64,000 bases of DNA from Dactylonectria macrodidyma. Taxonomy: Eukaryota > Ascomycota > Sordariomycetes > Hypocreales > Nectriaceae. The translations under genes and the position numbers were made by a program. Numbering within the stretch: position 1 is the first letter of the stretch; every line of letters starts with the position of its first letter. The stretch spans positions 806,001 to 870,000 of the forward strand of contig JAGMUV010000029.1 in assembly GCA_020744425.1 (NCBI GenBank), written 5' to 3'. This document shows, piece after piece, positions 32,721 to 42,813 of the stretch. The notes beneath the pieces were generated by a model. That model did not search any database and was not told the origin of the DNA. It saw nothing but the letters and a program-made list of their open reading frames with translations.

Positions 32721-32862
32721 ACATTTCCACTTGTTAAGAATTCCAGAGGAATTAATGAGGATATCGCACCAGTCGATGATTGTGCCGCTCGGGGTGTAAA
32801 TTTCAATATTCCACATTGCGTTTTCCTCGTCATAGGTAACGCTGACATGTGTCTGCGAATCC
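32717..32862 (-). pseudogene. Fragment of a flavin-dependent monooxygenase gene inside the retroelement
   Basis: Read on the minus strand, this about 145-bp piece gives THVSVTYDEENAMWNIEI and then CDILINSSGILNKWKC. That is the segment of FAD-containing/Baeyer-Villiger monooxygenases where the sheet strands run into the conserved ILINSSGILNKW. Retroelement coding sequence on the plus strand flanks it on both sides. It is either a captured gene piece or a patchwork join of two relics. Confidence 0.65.
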
Positions 32863-33189
32863 GGGCGTAGTGGTGCTGCTAATGGGCATGTGAGGATTCT
32901 ACAGTCGTCTCTCCCACAGCGGAGGCAGCGATGCTCGCGCCGTCCGCGTCGATCTCCTCCTGACTACGACTGCTAGGGCAGCGGGTGAAGGGGCTCTCGA
33001 TTGGCTCCTGTTACTGCTCGACTTCTTCCACTGACCAAGCAGCTCCATGGAGTTACTGTTACATCAGCAAGGCCTCGCGTCATTAAAGCAGCATTCGAGG
33101 ACGAGGAGAGTTAGAATGAGACCACTGAAGATGAACAATAGGGCCACGCGGCAGCTCAGAGGGAATAGAGAAGAGATGGCAGAGCAAAG

Positions 33190-33477
33190 ATGGATGGAGA
33201 CCCTTTCCTAGTCGACATCAGACTTAATGGAACCGACTTCACTACGGGTCTAGTCGACTACGGTTGTCTTTGCTATGCTGCTATAAATGATCAACTCTTC
33301 CGCTCCCTAAAGCTGCCACGGATCCCCATTCCTCCCCGCAAAGTCGAGAACGCTACTGGCAACCCCAATGCAGTAATTTATACAGTGACCTATGTGTCAG
33401 TTGATATCGACGGTCACCAACGACAACGAGTCTTCTTCTACGTGGCCCCAAAGCTGAACTATAGTATTGGGAATTGA
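33190..33477 (+). pseudogene. Retroelement aspartic protease fragment
   Basis: A 95-codon frame with a retropepsin-like fold signature. The active-site triad reads LVDYGC where D-S/T-G is normal, followed by YAAINDQLFRSLKLP, VSVDIDGHQRQRVFFYV and APKLNYSIG. The substitution at the second active-site position should abolish activity. The frame ends abruptly at 33469-33477, exactly where an inverted-repeat-type sequence begins, so an insertion truncated it. No reverse transcriptase or integrase follows. Confidence 0.7.
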
Positions 33478-33535
33478 TATACGGGCATGACATTTTTGAT
33501 ACACGGGCATGACTTTTATGGCATCTGATTGGATA
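33469..33535. repeat. Single end of a hAT-like inverted-repeat element
   Basis: GGAATTGATATACGGGCATG followed by ACATTTTTGATACACGGGCA then TGAC and ..CTGATTGG. The layout (G-AATTGATA, a motif, TTTTGATACACG, the motif again, ATTGG) copies the terminus of the element at 54769-55351, but the repeated motif is GGGCATGAC instead of GTGCTACAC. The other end is not seen within several kb. Confidence 0.55.
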
Positions 33536-33540
33536 GGACC

Positions 33541-33938
33541 CTCTTTTGTTAGTACATTTCGGTTCTGCCGAGATACAGTTGATGACGCTTGAAAGCTGGG
33601 ATACCTTGGGATCAAAAGAGGGGTCAATGGCGGTGGCAACAGCCCGAGGCGTACGTGCAAGGCCGTCTGCTCCTCCAAGGTAAGCAAGTTGCTGGCACGA
33701 AGTCAAAATAACACGGTTACTCCGCAGGTTTGTTGTGGACCAGACCGCTTCTAAGTCCGTCGCCGTAAGCGAGCAAGAGACCACTATAGCGTTGGAACTC
33801 ACAAGACATACCGAGGGCATCTTGGGACTCAGGGGCGAGAGGGTCGCAGAACTGGCGAGGTTGGATGGCGTCTATGCGCAGTGAAACGACCCAAAGGACG
33901 AGGGATGAAAACAACACCCAAATTGCTAGCCGTCCCAC
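33541..33938 (-). pseudogene. Truncated gene with signal peptide, family unknown
   Basis: Begins MGRLAIWVLFSSLVLWVVSL, a convincing secretion signal, then DAIQPRQFCDPLAPES and FQRYSGLLLAYGDG. A GTAACC donor around 33720 would lead into a second frame with QLAYLGGADGLARTP and CISAEPKCTNKR. At about 33540 the sequence runs into the hAT-like end, so the 3' part is lost. No family recognised. Confidence 0.4.
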
Positions 33939-34475
33939 GCAACACCAGCCTGTTTGAGATCCGTCTAGCTGACCCCTTCAAGGTCGGCTGCAGCAGCTAT
34001 CAGCTTGACCACTTATTTCGCAGACAGACCCAAAAACTGGGCATAGCAGAGGGAAGCATCTAATGAGACAGTTAGTCCGTACGGATCCTAGGCGCGGCAT
34101 TTGGCAAGGCATTAGGAGGTCAGTTGCGACCTAGGATCTAAAGGGCTGTCCGAATGTGCCGGACACAGCGGATCGGGCTCGCAGCCTTAGGTGAAAAGAA
34201 GAGACGGAAGGCAACTTCAAATAACTGTATGACTAGGAAAAACTAAGACACCAAAGAAAAACATAGACTTGAACCGTCTGACAGACTGGGAGGTCTCGTT
34301 CCTTCCTGCAGTCTGACCTGCCTGTCCCTGATGTTGAATCTGACTACGAGACCCTCCCTGATATAGCTCCCTTGGTGTTGAACCCACGGACCAATCCAAT
34401 AGACCCCGCTTCAGCAGAAAGTCAGATATGGACCAAGATGAGCATTTTCAGATGGGCGGTGTTGTGGATGTTTCT
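33939..34475. other. Spacer, no gene
   Basis: Nothing recognised; several stops in all frames. Confidence 0.4.
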
Positions 34476-34736
34476 TTAGTTTAAGGATAATACACGAGCG
34501 AAGATTGCAAACATGAGGTTGGCGAAGGAGAGAGTTGAGGTATGGTCTGTGAAGGCGTCTAAGCCAGGTCTGGTTCTGAAGTGAAACTTACATTTCCACA
34601 TGTCAAGTGAGAAACGCACAGTAATGTTCATATCCACATGTAACGGTGTATTGTTGTCAGGGTTATATATGTCGCCACTAGGAAAGCCCTTGCGGTACTC
34701 GAGAGAAAATTTATGTGAGAAACAAGGGGTTGCCAT
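34476..34736 (-). CDS. Small hypothetical gene with a probable intron
   Basis: Starts MATPCFSHKFSLEYRKGFPS. A GTAAGT donor at 34591 and a TTCACAG acceptor ending at 34547 would remove 45 nt and join DMWK to HTSTLSFANLMFAIFARVL in phase, giving about 71 residues. The unspliced frame is also open, so the intron is only a proposal. It lies just downstream (same strand) of a truncated transporter, so it might be unrelated debris. No family recognised. Confidence 0.35.
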   Translation of the reverse strand: MATPCFSHKFSLEYRKGFPSGDIYNPDNNTPLHVDMNITVRFSLDMWKCKFHFRTRPGLDAFTDHTSTLSFANLMFAIFARVLSLN

Positions 34737-34769
34737 ATCATCTCGGGGCCCGTCAAGTCCACCATAATC

Positions 34770-35045
34770 TCAAACCCGCTCGACGTGGATTGCTTTCTTC
34801 TCGTTCGCGATGTCAAAAGCCTCCGCCGCGCGCTGTTCGGCAACGGTCTGGTAGTGACGGAATTGACGAGTCGGGACGCGATTTATGAACAATTCGTCCA
34901 GCTCCTCATAGGTCCTCATACGGCTCTCGGGAACGTATAGGAAGGCCAGAATAGCGAAGATGAGCATGAAGACCCCAAAGACAAATCCAATCCTCGCCTT
35001 GAGATTTCCGAATCCTGGATTAAACAGGGGACGCAAACTGCACAC
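34770..35045 (-). pseudogene. C-terminal relic of an MFS sugar transporter
   Basis: Carries the last helix (GFVFGVFMLIFAILAFLYV), PESRMRTYEELDELF and TRQFRHYQTVAEQRAAEAF. It matches the C-terminus of the intact transporter at 3212-4831 almost residue for residue, so it is a paralogue of that subfamily. The first about 430 residues are absent; the sequence before LFNPGFGNLKARIG is not transporter-like. Confidence 0.8.
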
Positions 35046-36183
35046 AGTTTGCCCAGGGGAGCCTTGAGGAACGAAGTTAAAGACGAAAATGGGCTAATGG
35101 CATTAAGTAAAATTTATTATATTATTTTAAGCTCCTGTAAAGTGAAAATTGGATAAAGGAGCAAGATCGGCAGCTCTGCTACTATGGCGTTGTTCTAAGC
35201 TCGACTGCGAGGTGTGATTGGCATGTCAGGACTATGAAACGAAAACCAAGTCTTTATAAATTGATGGATTCACTAGCTACGCTAAAAGTTCAGGGTGCCC
35301 GCTTATTGCTATAGCTAGGATTAATCCGATACATAATCCAACATAAATCATTACAAAAAAAACCTTAATAGCGATTCGCGCTGAGCCATATCACGATTAG
35401 AGGCATGAAGGCCAACTCATTCGATGGTAAAGGAAGATATAGACTCTATTTTTCCCCCCCCACACGCGAGCACAGCGACGTGCCCAGTACAATCCTTGAG
35501 AGGAATCGGACGCACTTAGTCGCGTCAATATTTGGGACATCCATGGTTTGAGCTTGTAAAGGGGAATGACCGTCAAGGGAAATGTGGCGGTCGGCAGTGC
35601 ACTCGAATTCGGATCCGTGATGAGTACTCTGGGAAGGAGTGCGGGTTTCACTTAGCTCCTCGACAAGCAGGAGTTTAGACCAAAATGGACAATGTACCTA
35701 CAAGAGTCCTTCGTAGGCATGGGAATCTGAATGATACATGCTTACCCTGATTGTTATCGATCCTCTTTCCCCGCACGAGGAATCATATGAGTCATGAAGG
35801 AAGAGCGGATAACATGACTCCGACCAGTCATCTTGCACAGGGGAACCGCACCTGGTGGGGCGGAAGGAAGAGTAGGTGGGATCGAGCGGCGTTGGACCTC
35901 CGATTTAGACTTGGTCTTGCACATGCTCCTCACGGAGTTAATGCCTGAATTTCCGGTCAACCAATAATATAAACACCACAGCCCGAAGACTTGCCGGCAT
36001 AGACCCGGTGCCCAATAAGCAACACCCCAGCCAGCTTCGATTACTTGTAGAGATGTCCGAAATGAGAAGTCTAACGGTGGAGGCCGAACAGCAGCTAACT
36101 CTCAGGAGTTCTGAAGCTTCTAAAGAATTCGATTTCATACTTAATAAATGTCAGCTCGGGGAAATGTAAAGCCTCAAGATAGG
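35046..36183. other. Gene-free stretch upstream of an SDR
   Basis: AT-rich near 35090-35130, otherwise ordinary. No recognisable gene or repeat copy. Confidence 0.4.
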
Positions 36184-36193
36184 TATAAAAAGG
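36184..36193 (+). promoter_or_regulatory. TATA box of the 36.3 kb SDR
   Basis: TATAAAAAGG, 134 bp upstream of the ATG at 36318. Confidence 0.6.
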
Positions 36194-36317
36194 CCGTGTC
36201 AGGGTCGAGAAACGACGGCCTTCTCTGAACAAATATCCATTCGAGTCTCCTCACTCAAGTCTATTCTTCTTGAGCCCTTCTCCGTCCAGGCAATCGATAG
36301 TTCTTCCAATCAATAAC

Positions 36318-37037
36318 ATGCCCACCTACGTTATCACAGGTGCTCGTGCCGGCATCGGCCTGGAGTGCACCCGTCAGCTCTCGACTTCGCTTCATAACAC
36401 TATTGTGGCCGTCGTCCGAGACATCACTGCCGACCTAGCAGACCTGAACAGCCTTCTTGCTGCATCCGATGCAAGGGCTCAAGTCCACATTGTTGAAGGC
36501 AACCTTGCCTCACCAGAGTCCCTGGGCACTCTCACGTCACGTCTTCCGCAGGGTCTCAAGGTTGATGTCTTGATTCAGAATGCCGCGATACTTCTTCCCG
36601 TTGCTCGCACTGAGACCGCCCTATCCTTGACTATTGGTAGCATGAATGCCCATTTCGCGACAAACGTCATTGGCCCGACTCTGCTTCTACAGGCGTTGGC
36701 GCCACTCCTCGCGCCGGGGGCGGTTGTTGCTAACATCAGTTCTGGGGTTGGGAGCATGACTCAGATTTCTGACGGCCGGGTCAACGCAGAGTATCCTGCT
36801 TATAGCATCAGCAAGGCGGCGCTGAATATGCTGACTGTGCATCAAGCCGCCGAGCTCAAGGGCAAGGCGATTGTGGTATGCGTTGCCCCCGGGCATGTAA
36901 AGACCCAGATGGGAGGCCCAACTGCAAAAATGGAAGTGGTGGACAGCGCGAGCAATGTGCTACAGACGTTGTCGACGTTGGAAAATAAAGACACCGGGAA
37001 ATTCCTATATTATGATGGAACCTCTAAGCCATGGTGA
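36318..37037 (+). CDS. Short-chain dehydrogenase/reductase (sniffer/csgA-like)
   Basis: A 239-residue single-exon SDR starting MPTYVITGARAGIGLE. The frame is open 16 codons upstream, but only from a TTG. Cofactor loop TGARAGIG, then the NNAG-equivalent IQNAAIL, catalytic Ser in NISSGVGS, and YPAYSISKAAL with the Tyr-x3-Lys pair. PGHVKTQMGG and the short C-terminus fit the small sniffer-type carbonyl reductases. It is only distantly related to the two SDRs at 13.5 and 18.4 kb. Likely cytosolic, NAD(P)H-dependent; substrate unknown. Confidence 0.88.
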   Translation: MPTYVITGARAGIGLECTRQLSTSLHNTIVAVVRDITADLADLNSLLAASDARAQVHIVEGNLASPESLGTLTSRLPQGLKVDVLIQNAAILLPVARTETALSLTIGSMNAHFATNVIGPTLLLQALAPLLAPGAVVANISSGVGSMTQISDGRVNAEYPAYSISKAALNMLTVHQAAELKGKAIVVCVAPGHVKTQMGGPTAKMEVVDSASNVLQTLSTLENKDTGKFLYYDGTSKPW

Positions 37038-37372
37038 AGTCCTCAATACTACACTGGCGGAACTGTACGATCTTGATGATCGCATTAGAGATCTCTTTTC
37101 ATTTCTATGAGGCATAGGATATTACAAACTTTCTCGCACTATCACCAGGCTAGGACCAGGTATCTTGCGTTATATGAGGGATCTCAATATGTCGGTGATC
37201 TTACTCGGGATGTCTGCCCACACTCGGGATTCATGGCTCGGCACGCCGTGTTGAGGTTTAGACAGGACTAGTCTATCGCTAAACTTGCGAGTTATCCCAT
37301 CACACCCCCTCAGAAAATCCCGGTAATAGGCCCCGTATATGGCGCACTTCTCCATTAACCGATTCGAATCTG
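37038..37372. other. Spacer
   Basis: No gene; probably the 3' UTR of the SDR. Confidence 0.4.
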
Positions 37373-37768
37373 GTGAGTGTTAATGCCCAAAACTACGACG
37401 TGAACAACGCGGCTTGGGGATACACGAAGCGCACCATTCTTTTCTTCACTATGCTTCTCATCACATTACTCCCGTCCAGCGCCAACCGAGTGTACTCGTT
37501 CGTCCACTATGGGAGCACCTACGCGCCGCTAAAGTACATAGGCGCCTTCGTTCTTCCCCTCCAAGGCTTCTGGAACATTGCATTCTACATCGTCACTTCC
37601 TTGGGAGCCTGCAAGAACCTGATGAATGATCTTCAGAACGGCAGGCGGCCGGATGCAGCGGAACTGGCAGAGGGTATACGGCTGCAAGACGGTCAGCAGC
37701 GCACCTCGCACAGCCCCCCGTCCGCATCCCCGCTTAGACCCTCGAAGAGCTACGAAACGGAGAGATGA
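37373..37768 (+). pseudogene. C-terminal piece of a fungal GPCR
   Basis: Two hydrophobic helices, TILFFTMLLITLLPSSANRV and LKYIGAFVLPLQGFWNIAFY, followed by a polar Ser/Pro tail. This is helix 6, helix 7 and the cytosolic tail of cAMP-receptor-like fungal GPCRs, recognisable by YIGAFVLPLQGFWN. Helices 1-5 are missing and there is no ATG; the frame opens at a GTG. A working receptor would signal through a heterotrimeric G protein; this fragment cannot. Confidence 0.65.
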
Positions 37769-38821
37769 CGGAGCTCGCTCAGCGGAGATCACTCCGATGA
37801 CGAGAGGCGGAAGTCTTGAAATATTATGGATACGATGTTGGGTAATTGGGTCAGAGGTTGTTGAGACTGCATGACTAAGAAGGTCCTCTTTCGTTCATGT
37901 TGTGTGAGAAGCAAGGCGTTGCGGAAAAAGATAAGACAGCACGACGGGTTTGGTCAGGCGCCGAGGCACGGGTTTTAATGGCGAAACTTTTGATTGGAAG
38001 AGTCAGGTGATTTTGAGGCCCGGAAAAAGATGGCGGCAGAAAACCTTTCGTCACTTCGTACCTCGTTCCTCAAGGCATATGTACGGCACAACAAAGGACC
38101 ACATAGTGTTAAGCGGCAGATGTTGATAGGGAGATTGCTAGGGTCTTTGTGCGTAAGACTGACGTCGGGATCTCTCCAGCAATCGTATAGACTGTAGAAC
38201 TTCTACGTCATGAAGCGCCAACACCATTATCGATACTAGATTTGCCCAGCTATATGATACGTGAAATCACGTGAGGATCATCAGTCACGTGCGCAATGCC
38301 TCAAAAGGGCCTGCAAGGCCCTTCTGACTTTGCTTCATCATCATTCATCTTCATACAACAATACAATCCATCACCTGCTATTGCAGCCTTCTGGCCCTAC
38401 GTGCCCCCTAGGGCCTCTGGCCCTTGGCCATCGCCTCTTTTCCGTATCACTATAGTCACCAAACATATGTGGCCATCTTCTCCGACGCAATCGACTGTTC
38501 GCCCGAGTCTAAAGCCAAGACGACCAAGATAATCCTTGCACACGCGTATTCGCCAAACTGATCTACCCTTGCTTAGGGTCCCGAAGCCCCGTCTTCTCCA
38601 CTTCCCTTCACACCACAAACCTAGCTCGATCGAGGGGATCTTACAAGATGCTGGAGCATCCCCACACCAAAGAAAACTTCGCCACGCAAAGGAGGGCGCA
38701 CAACGTCGGCCGACAACAGGCCGAACTACTCATTGAGGAGTCTAGACTCTGGCTAATACCGGTAGCATACCAAGCCCGCAGCCGCCAAGGCGCTGTCCCA
38801 CAGCATGTGTAAGTACTCATA
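37769..38821. other. Gene-free stretch
   Basis: Contains CACGTG/TCACGTGA words near 38275-38290 and a 40-bp repeat at 38684. No gene recognised. Confidence 0.4.
38684..38727 (+). repeat. Short repeat, left copy (hairpin-forming)
   Basis: CGCAAAGGAGGGCGCACAAC then GTCGGCCGACAACAGGCCGA. It matches 40016-40055 and can fold with GGCC pairing GGCC across a seven-base loop. The two copies bracket the GH5 relic. Confidence 0.55.
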
Positions 38822-38985
38822 GTGGGACGTCAGGTTCCTGCATGACGGCTTCGGGTGAGAAGAGGACTATTATGGCGGGGGGCTTGATGATTGTAAGACC
38901 TTTGCTACACGGTGGAATCATTGGGGCCTTCGGCTAGTGGTAGATAACCCGAACCCGGAGGAAATCGAACTCGTCTATACTTAAG
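38822..38985 (+). pseudogene. Unassigned coding relic
   Basis: A plus-strand frame with one stop reads WDVRFLHDGFG, EEDYYGGGLDDCKTFATRWN and HWGLRLVVDNPNPEEIELVY. It looks like former protein, but I cannot place the family; it lies just upstream of the GH5 relic. Confidence 0.3.
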
Positions 38986-39083
38986 CTCTGACCAGGGGTC
39001 TAGCGGCCTCTTTGATATCTGTAATGGTCTTTCTGACTGTCTTACGACTTTCTCTGTGTATCTTGACAACGAAAATAACTGAG

Positions 39084-39730
39084 GGCGCACTCAAAGTTCA
39101 GGGTGGCGAGATTGTCAACGCCAAAGTTGACCCTGTCGCGCTCCGAGGAGCTGCGTTAGGAGGCTGGATGAAATAGGACGCAACTCCGCTCTCCGGATCC
39201 CACATTATTGACGTACCTAGTACGGAAAACTTCATCACCGGTTATCCCGGCCACGAAAGTCGGCACAGGAGCTCGATACTGAAGGTCCTAGTCCAAGAGA
39301 TATACAACTTCTTTTTCGACAAAGACTTGAATACTTCTTCATCGATGTCGGCGCCAAATACTTTGCCAGTCTTGGGCTGAGCGGCATCAAAGTTCCGTTT
39401 AACTCTCGCCATTTTGAAGATGACATGAATCCTCGAGCGCTGAAGCTTGTAGACTTTAAGCACCTTGACCGGGTTATCCAACTTGTGAGTGCCGATTCTT
39501 TCTGTTTTACTTCAATGTTGGCTAGTGGTCTAACTACTGAAGTGCTGTGATAACGAATTGCGCGCTATTCTCGATTTGAATACAGTTCCAGGTGGCCAGA
39601 ACTGCGACTAGCACTCGGACAATATGACGAGCCATACATCGTTCTGGGACTAGAAAGATCACCAGGGCCAAACGATATAGCTATAGGAACAAATTGCTGC
39701 TCACTACATCCGCCGTTGACGACCAGTCAA
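39084..39730 (+). pseudogene. GH5 exo-beta-1,3-glucanase-type relic, RIP-like stops
   Basis: Reads ALRGAALGGWMK, TENFITGYPGHESRHR, then with a frame change LEYFFIDVGAKYFASLGL, VPFNSRHFEDDMNPRALKL, and after a decayed intron (GTGAGT donor at 39483) LDLNTVPGGQNCD, HSDNMTSHTSFWD. These are the hallmarks of GYPGHE-type fungal GH5 glucanases. Codons that should be Trp read TAG (after QNCD and twice in TI-stop-L-stop-EQIA), consistent with G-to-A change. The catalytic NEP region is not readable. Confidence 0.75.
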
Positions 39731-40015
39731 CATGGGATGGGGTCGGAAGCCACAGTAGTCCGTATGATTTGGCTGATCAAGGACGGTCGCGGAACACGTT
39801 TCCCGGTCAGGCTTAGATCGTCGGATACCCCGGTACACGCGTCCTCGCCAAAGCAACTGTGCTTATCCGTACAGTTCTGGGGTAATTATGCTAGTCGGAG
39901 GATTTCCCCTCGTTCTGCCTCTTCCGCAATTTATCCTTGTCCATTTTCCCCATACCAGATGGCTTAATTGCGCGGGACAGCAAAGAGCAACTGATCAAAA
40001 GGGACGGCTTCACTT

Positions 40016-40055
40016 CGCAAAGAGCGCACAGCTTCGGCCGACAACAGGCCGAACT
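40016..40055 (+). repeat. Short repeat, right copy (hairpin-forming)
   Basis: CGCAAAGAGCGCACAGCTTC then GGCCGACAACAGGCCGAACT, partner of 38684-38727, same orientation, 1.3 kb apart. Confidence 0.55.
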
Positions 40056-40380
40056 CACCAACGAGAGTATACGAATTCGGCACAATAACAAGCCGAACCT
40101 GTGGGCAGACAGCATCGGCCGTGATTGCGAGCATGTTGACCCAACAACAGCTAATCATGTGTTGAAGTGGGTTTTCAAGGCAAGGGGATCCCTGGATGTG
40201 GTCATTTAGACTTGGCAATGTGAGAGATTCCGACAGCAACAAGATGAAATGGAAGGTGCTAAAGTCTTTATAAGGAATGGGATGCCCCCGGATGAGCGCC
40301 TGTTGTTCCTTATGCTTCTCAGATTAGCACGCACCGTTCCTCGCTGTTAAATCACCTTGATTTGGATTCAAAGAGGCGCA

Positions 40381-42813
40381 ATGGAACTCCTTCTCCTTAT
40401 AGTGGCCCTGGTTGCCATTGTATCCGTCCAAGCCGCGGACAATAGCGCAGATGGACCTCTGTGCGGCAAGGCTGTCATCAGGAGTGCCACTTACTTGAAC
40501 CCCACAGCATCACGAGACAAACGGGTCAAGGATCTCTTGTCTCGCATGTGTTGGGATGAGAAGGTGGCGCAACTCGGAGGCGTTGGCGGCATCCTCGGTC
40601 AGAACAGCACCCTTGATGTTCAGGACTATCGCAAAAAGGCGCAATTACACAATGGTACCATCTGTAAGTTTCATGCCTCCGAACTGTCGCCTCATAACCT
40701 AACCCAGTCTTCCTAAAGCACCCGGGTCGTACCTTAACTATGTCGAGGACGCAGTTCCCGTGCTCTCGGCCCTGATCGTAGCCTCCAAGAAGCATCGGCT
40801 GGGAATCCCATATGTGAACATTGCGGACGCGGTGAATGGACCCACGCTCCGGGGGACTACCCTTTTCCCCTCGACCCTTTCTATGGCCATGTCCTGGAAC
40901 TTGCCCCTGTACACGGAAGTGGCCGAGGTTCTACGAGACGAACTCATGGCCTGTGGAGTCAACTGGGTTCTCTCCCCCGAAGTCGATGTGGCGCGGGATC
41001 CCAGAAATGGCCGCATTGGTGAAATGTAAGCTGAAGATTCCCTTACTCCATAGTTATCGCACTGTCCTCTGACTCAGTTGTGCTGTCGTGTAGGTACGGC
41101 GAGGACCCGTGGATGAACGGCGAGTACGCTGCCGCCTACATCTCGACCATGCAGGAGGAAGACTCGAACGGTTTCATGAAGGTCGCAACCACCATCAAGC
41201 ACTATCTCTACGGCACGTCAACCGGGGGTGTCAACCAGGCATCTATGCTGGGTGGCGTAAACCACATCTACAACACCCTGGCCCTTCCTTACATCAACGT
41301 AATGAAGAAGGTTACGCCAGCTAGTGTTATGCCATCGTACTCTACCATCGATGGCATCCCCGCCCACTCCAACTCTTATCTCCTTCAGGACATCCTCCGG
41401 CAGCAGTTTGGATTTGACGGAGTGGTTGTGTCCGATGCAGATGCAATTGCCATGCTCTATTCAACCCACAAGACGGCCACAACCCTCAGCGACGCGGGTA
41501 TCAAATCGCTGGCGGCTGGTGTGCAGCTGGAGTTAGCGATAGGCTTCCCCACCGCCTTCGAATCCTTGACTGGCAACCAAACTACAGATGGAGTGGCACG
41601 TAATGTCAACGAAGCCGTCAGCCGGATCCTCGACCTCAAGTTCAAGCTTGGGCTTTTCGACAAGACCCTGGAGGCAGATACCGAGGCCCTCAAGTCGCTG
41701 AGATCGGAAAAACATCTGAATGTCAATGAAAAGATCAGCCGTGAGTCTATTGTACTGCTCAAGAACGACGATGTTCTGCCTCTGGATTCGGTCAAGAAAG
41801 TTGCCGTCCTCGGTCCACTGGCCGACGTTATCAACACCGGCACATACGCGGCCTGGACGAACAAGGACAACGGCAACAACACGTTGCTCGATGCAATCAA
41901 GGCTGAGTTTGGGGCTGACAATGTCAACCATGTTCGAGGCGTCGACATTGTTGACACTGACGACATGGAAATCGACGCGGCTGTTGCGGCAGCGAAGGAT
42001 GCCGGACTGGTCATTTTGGCCCTTGGCTCAATCGCCGTGGGTTGGGAGGACAGCCTCGTTGGAGACCGCACGGACGGTGAAGGAAACACTCACGCCTCGC
42101 TCAAGCTGCCTGGCCGTCAGGAGGAGCTCCTTGAAGCCATCACGGCGACTGGGTTACCAACCATCTTGGTGTTGACGGGCGGTCAGGCCTTTGAGTTACA
42201 TAACGCCGCCCAGGACGCCCAGGCCATTCTACATGGATTCCACAGCGGCGAGGAGACAGGCCGGGCTCTGATCGACATCATCACCGGGAGGGTCAACCCT
42301 AGCGGTAAGCTCACTCTCACCTTCCCGGCGCGCTCAGAAGTGAACCCTGTTTACTACAACCGGGAACAAAGCGACTGGCAGGGCGCCGGGGCGATCCAGT
42401 TCCCCTATCTTGAGAAAAACTACATATATCCCTTTGGCTATGGGCTTAGCTTCACGACGTTTGAGTTTTCGGCTGCTAGCCTCGACAAGTCGACCTATGG
42501 CACCAAGGACAATGTAAAGGTGGCGGTGAAGATTTCCAACACTGGCAAAGTCGATGGCAAAGAGGTTGTGCAGGTATACTTTAGGCAGAAGGTAGCGCCG
42601 CTCTCACTGCCTGTCAAGCGTCTCGTCGGCTTCTCCAAAGTTCTTGTTACCGCGGGTAGTTCTAAGACGGTGGAAATCAACATTTCGGTGCAGGACCTCG
42701 GGTATTGGCTTGATGGAAAATACAGGGTCGACAAGGGAACCTATGAGCTCTTTGTGGGTGACAGCTCGGCTGATGACTCTCTGTCTAGCGCTCTGACTGC
42801 TGTGGTGGCTTGA
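40381..42813 (+). CDS. Glycoside hydrolase family 3 (beta-glucosidase/xylosidase-like), secreted
   Basis: Begins with a signal peptide (MELLLLIVALVAIVSVQA) and then the GH3 N-domain: LLSRMCWDEKVAQLGG, GTTLFPSTLSMAMSWN, YGEDPWMNGEYAAAY, with the nucleophile Asp in GVVVSDADAIAML (about residue 316). The second domain starts SRESIVLLKNDDVLPL, and a C-terminal FnIII-like module ends KRLVGFSKVLV..YELFVGDSS. Three exons: the second intron (41026-41093, GTAAGC..GTAG) is clean. The first is problematic: the obvious GTAAGT donor at 40664 leaves the frame off by one, while a weak GTTTCA donor at 40668 restores it. A TATAAGG lies about 110 bp upstream. It would release sugars from beta-linked glycosides outside the cell. 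Confidence 0.83.

Noticed and set aside
33353..33820. 155-codon minus-strand frame
   Set aside because: It crosses from the secreted-protein relic through the hAT-like end into the antisense of the protease; a chimera, not one gene.
38921..38960. tRNA A-box-like GGCTAGTGGTAGA
   Set aside because: No cloverleaf; the stretch reads better as a coding relic.
41457..42089. A 210-codon minus-strand open frame
   Set aside because: It is the antisense shadow of the GH3 gene; Ser/Thr-biased composition without domains, and the plus strand has clear GH3 motifs.
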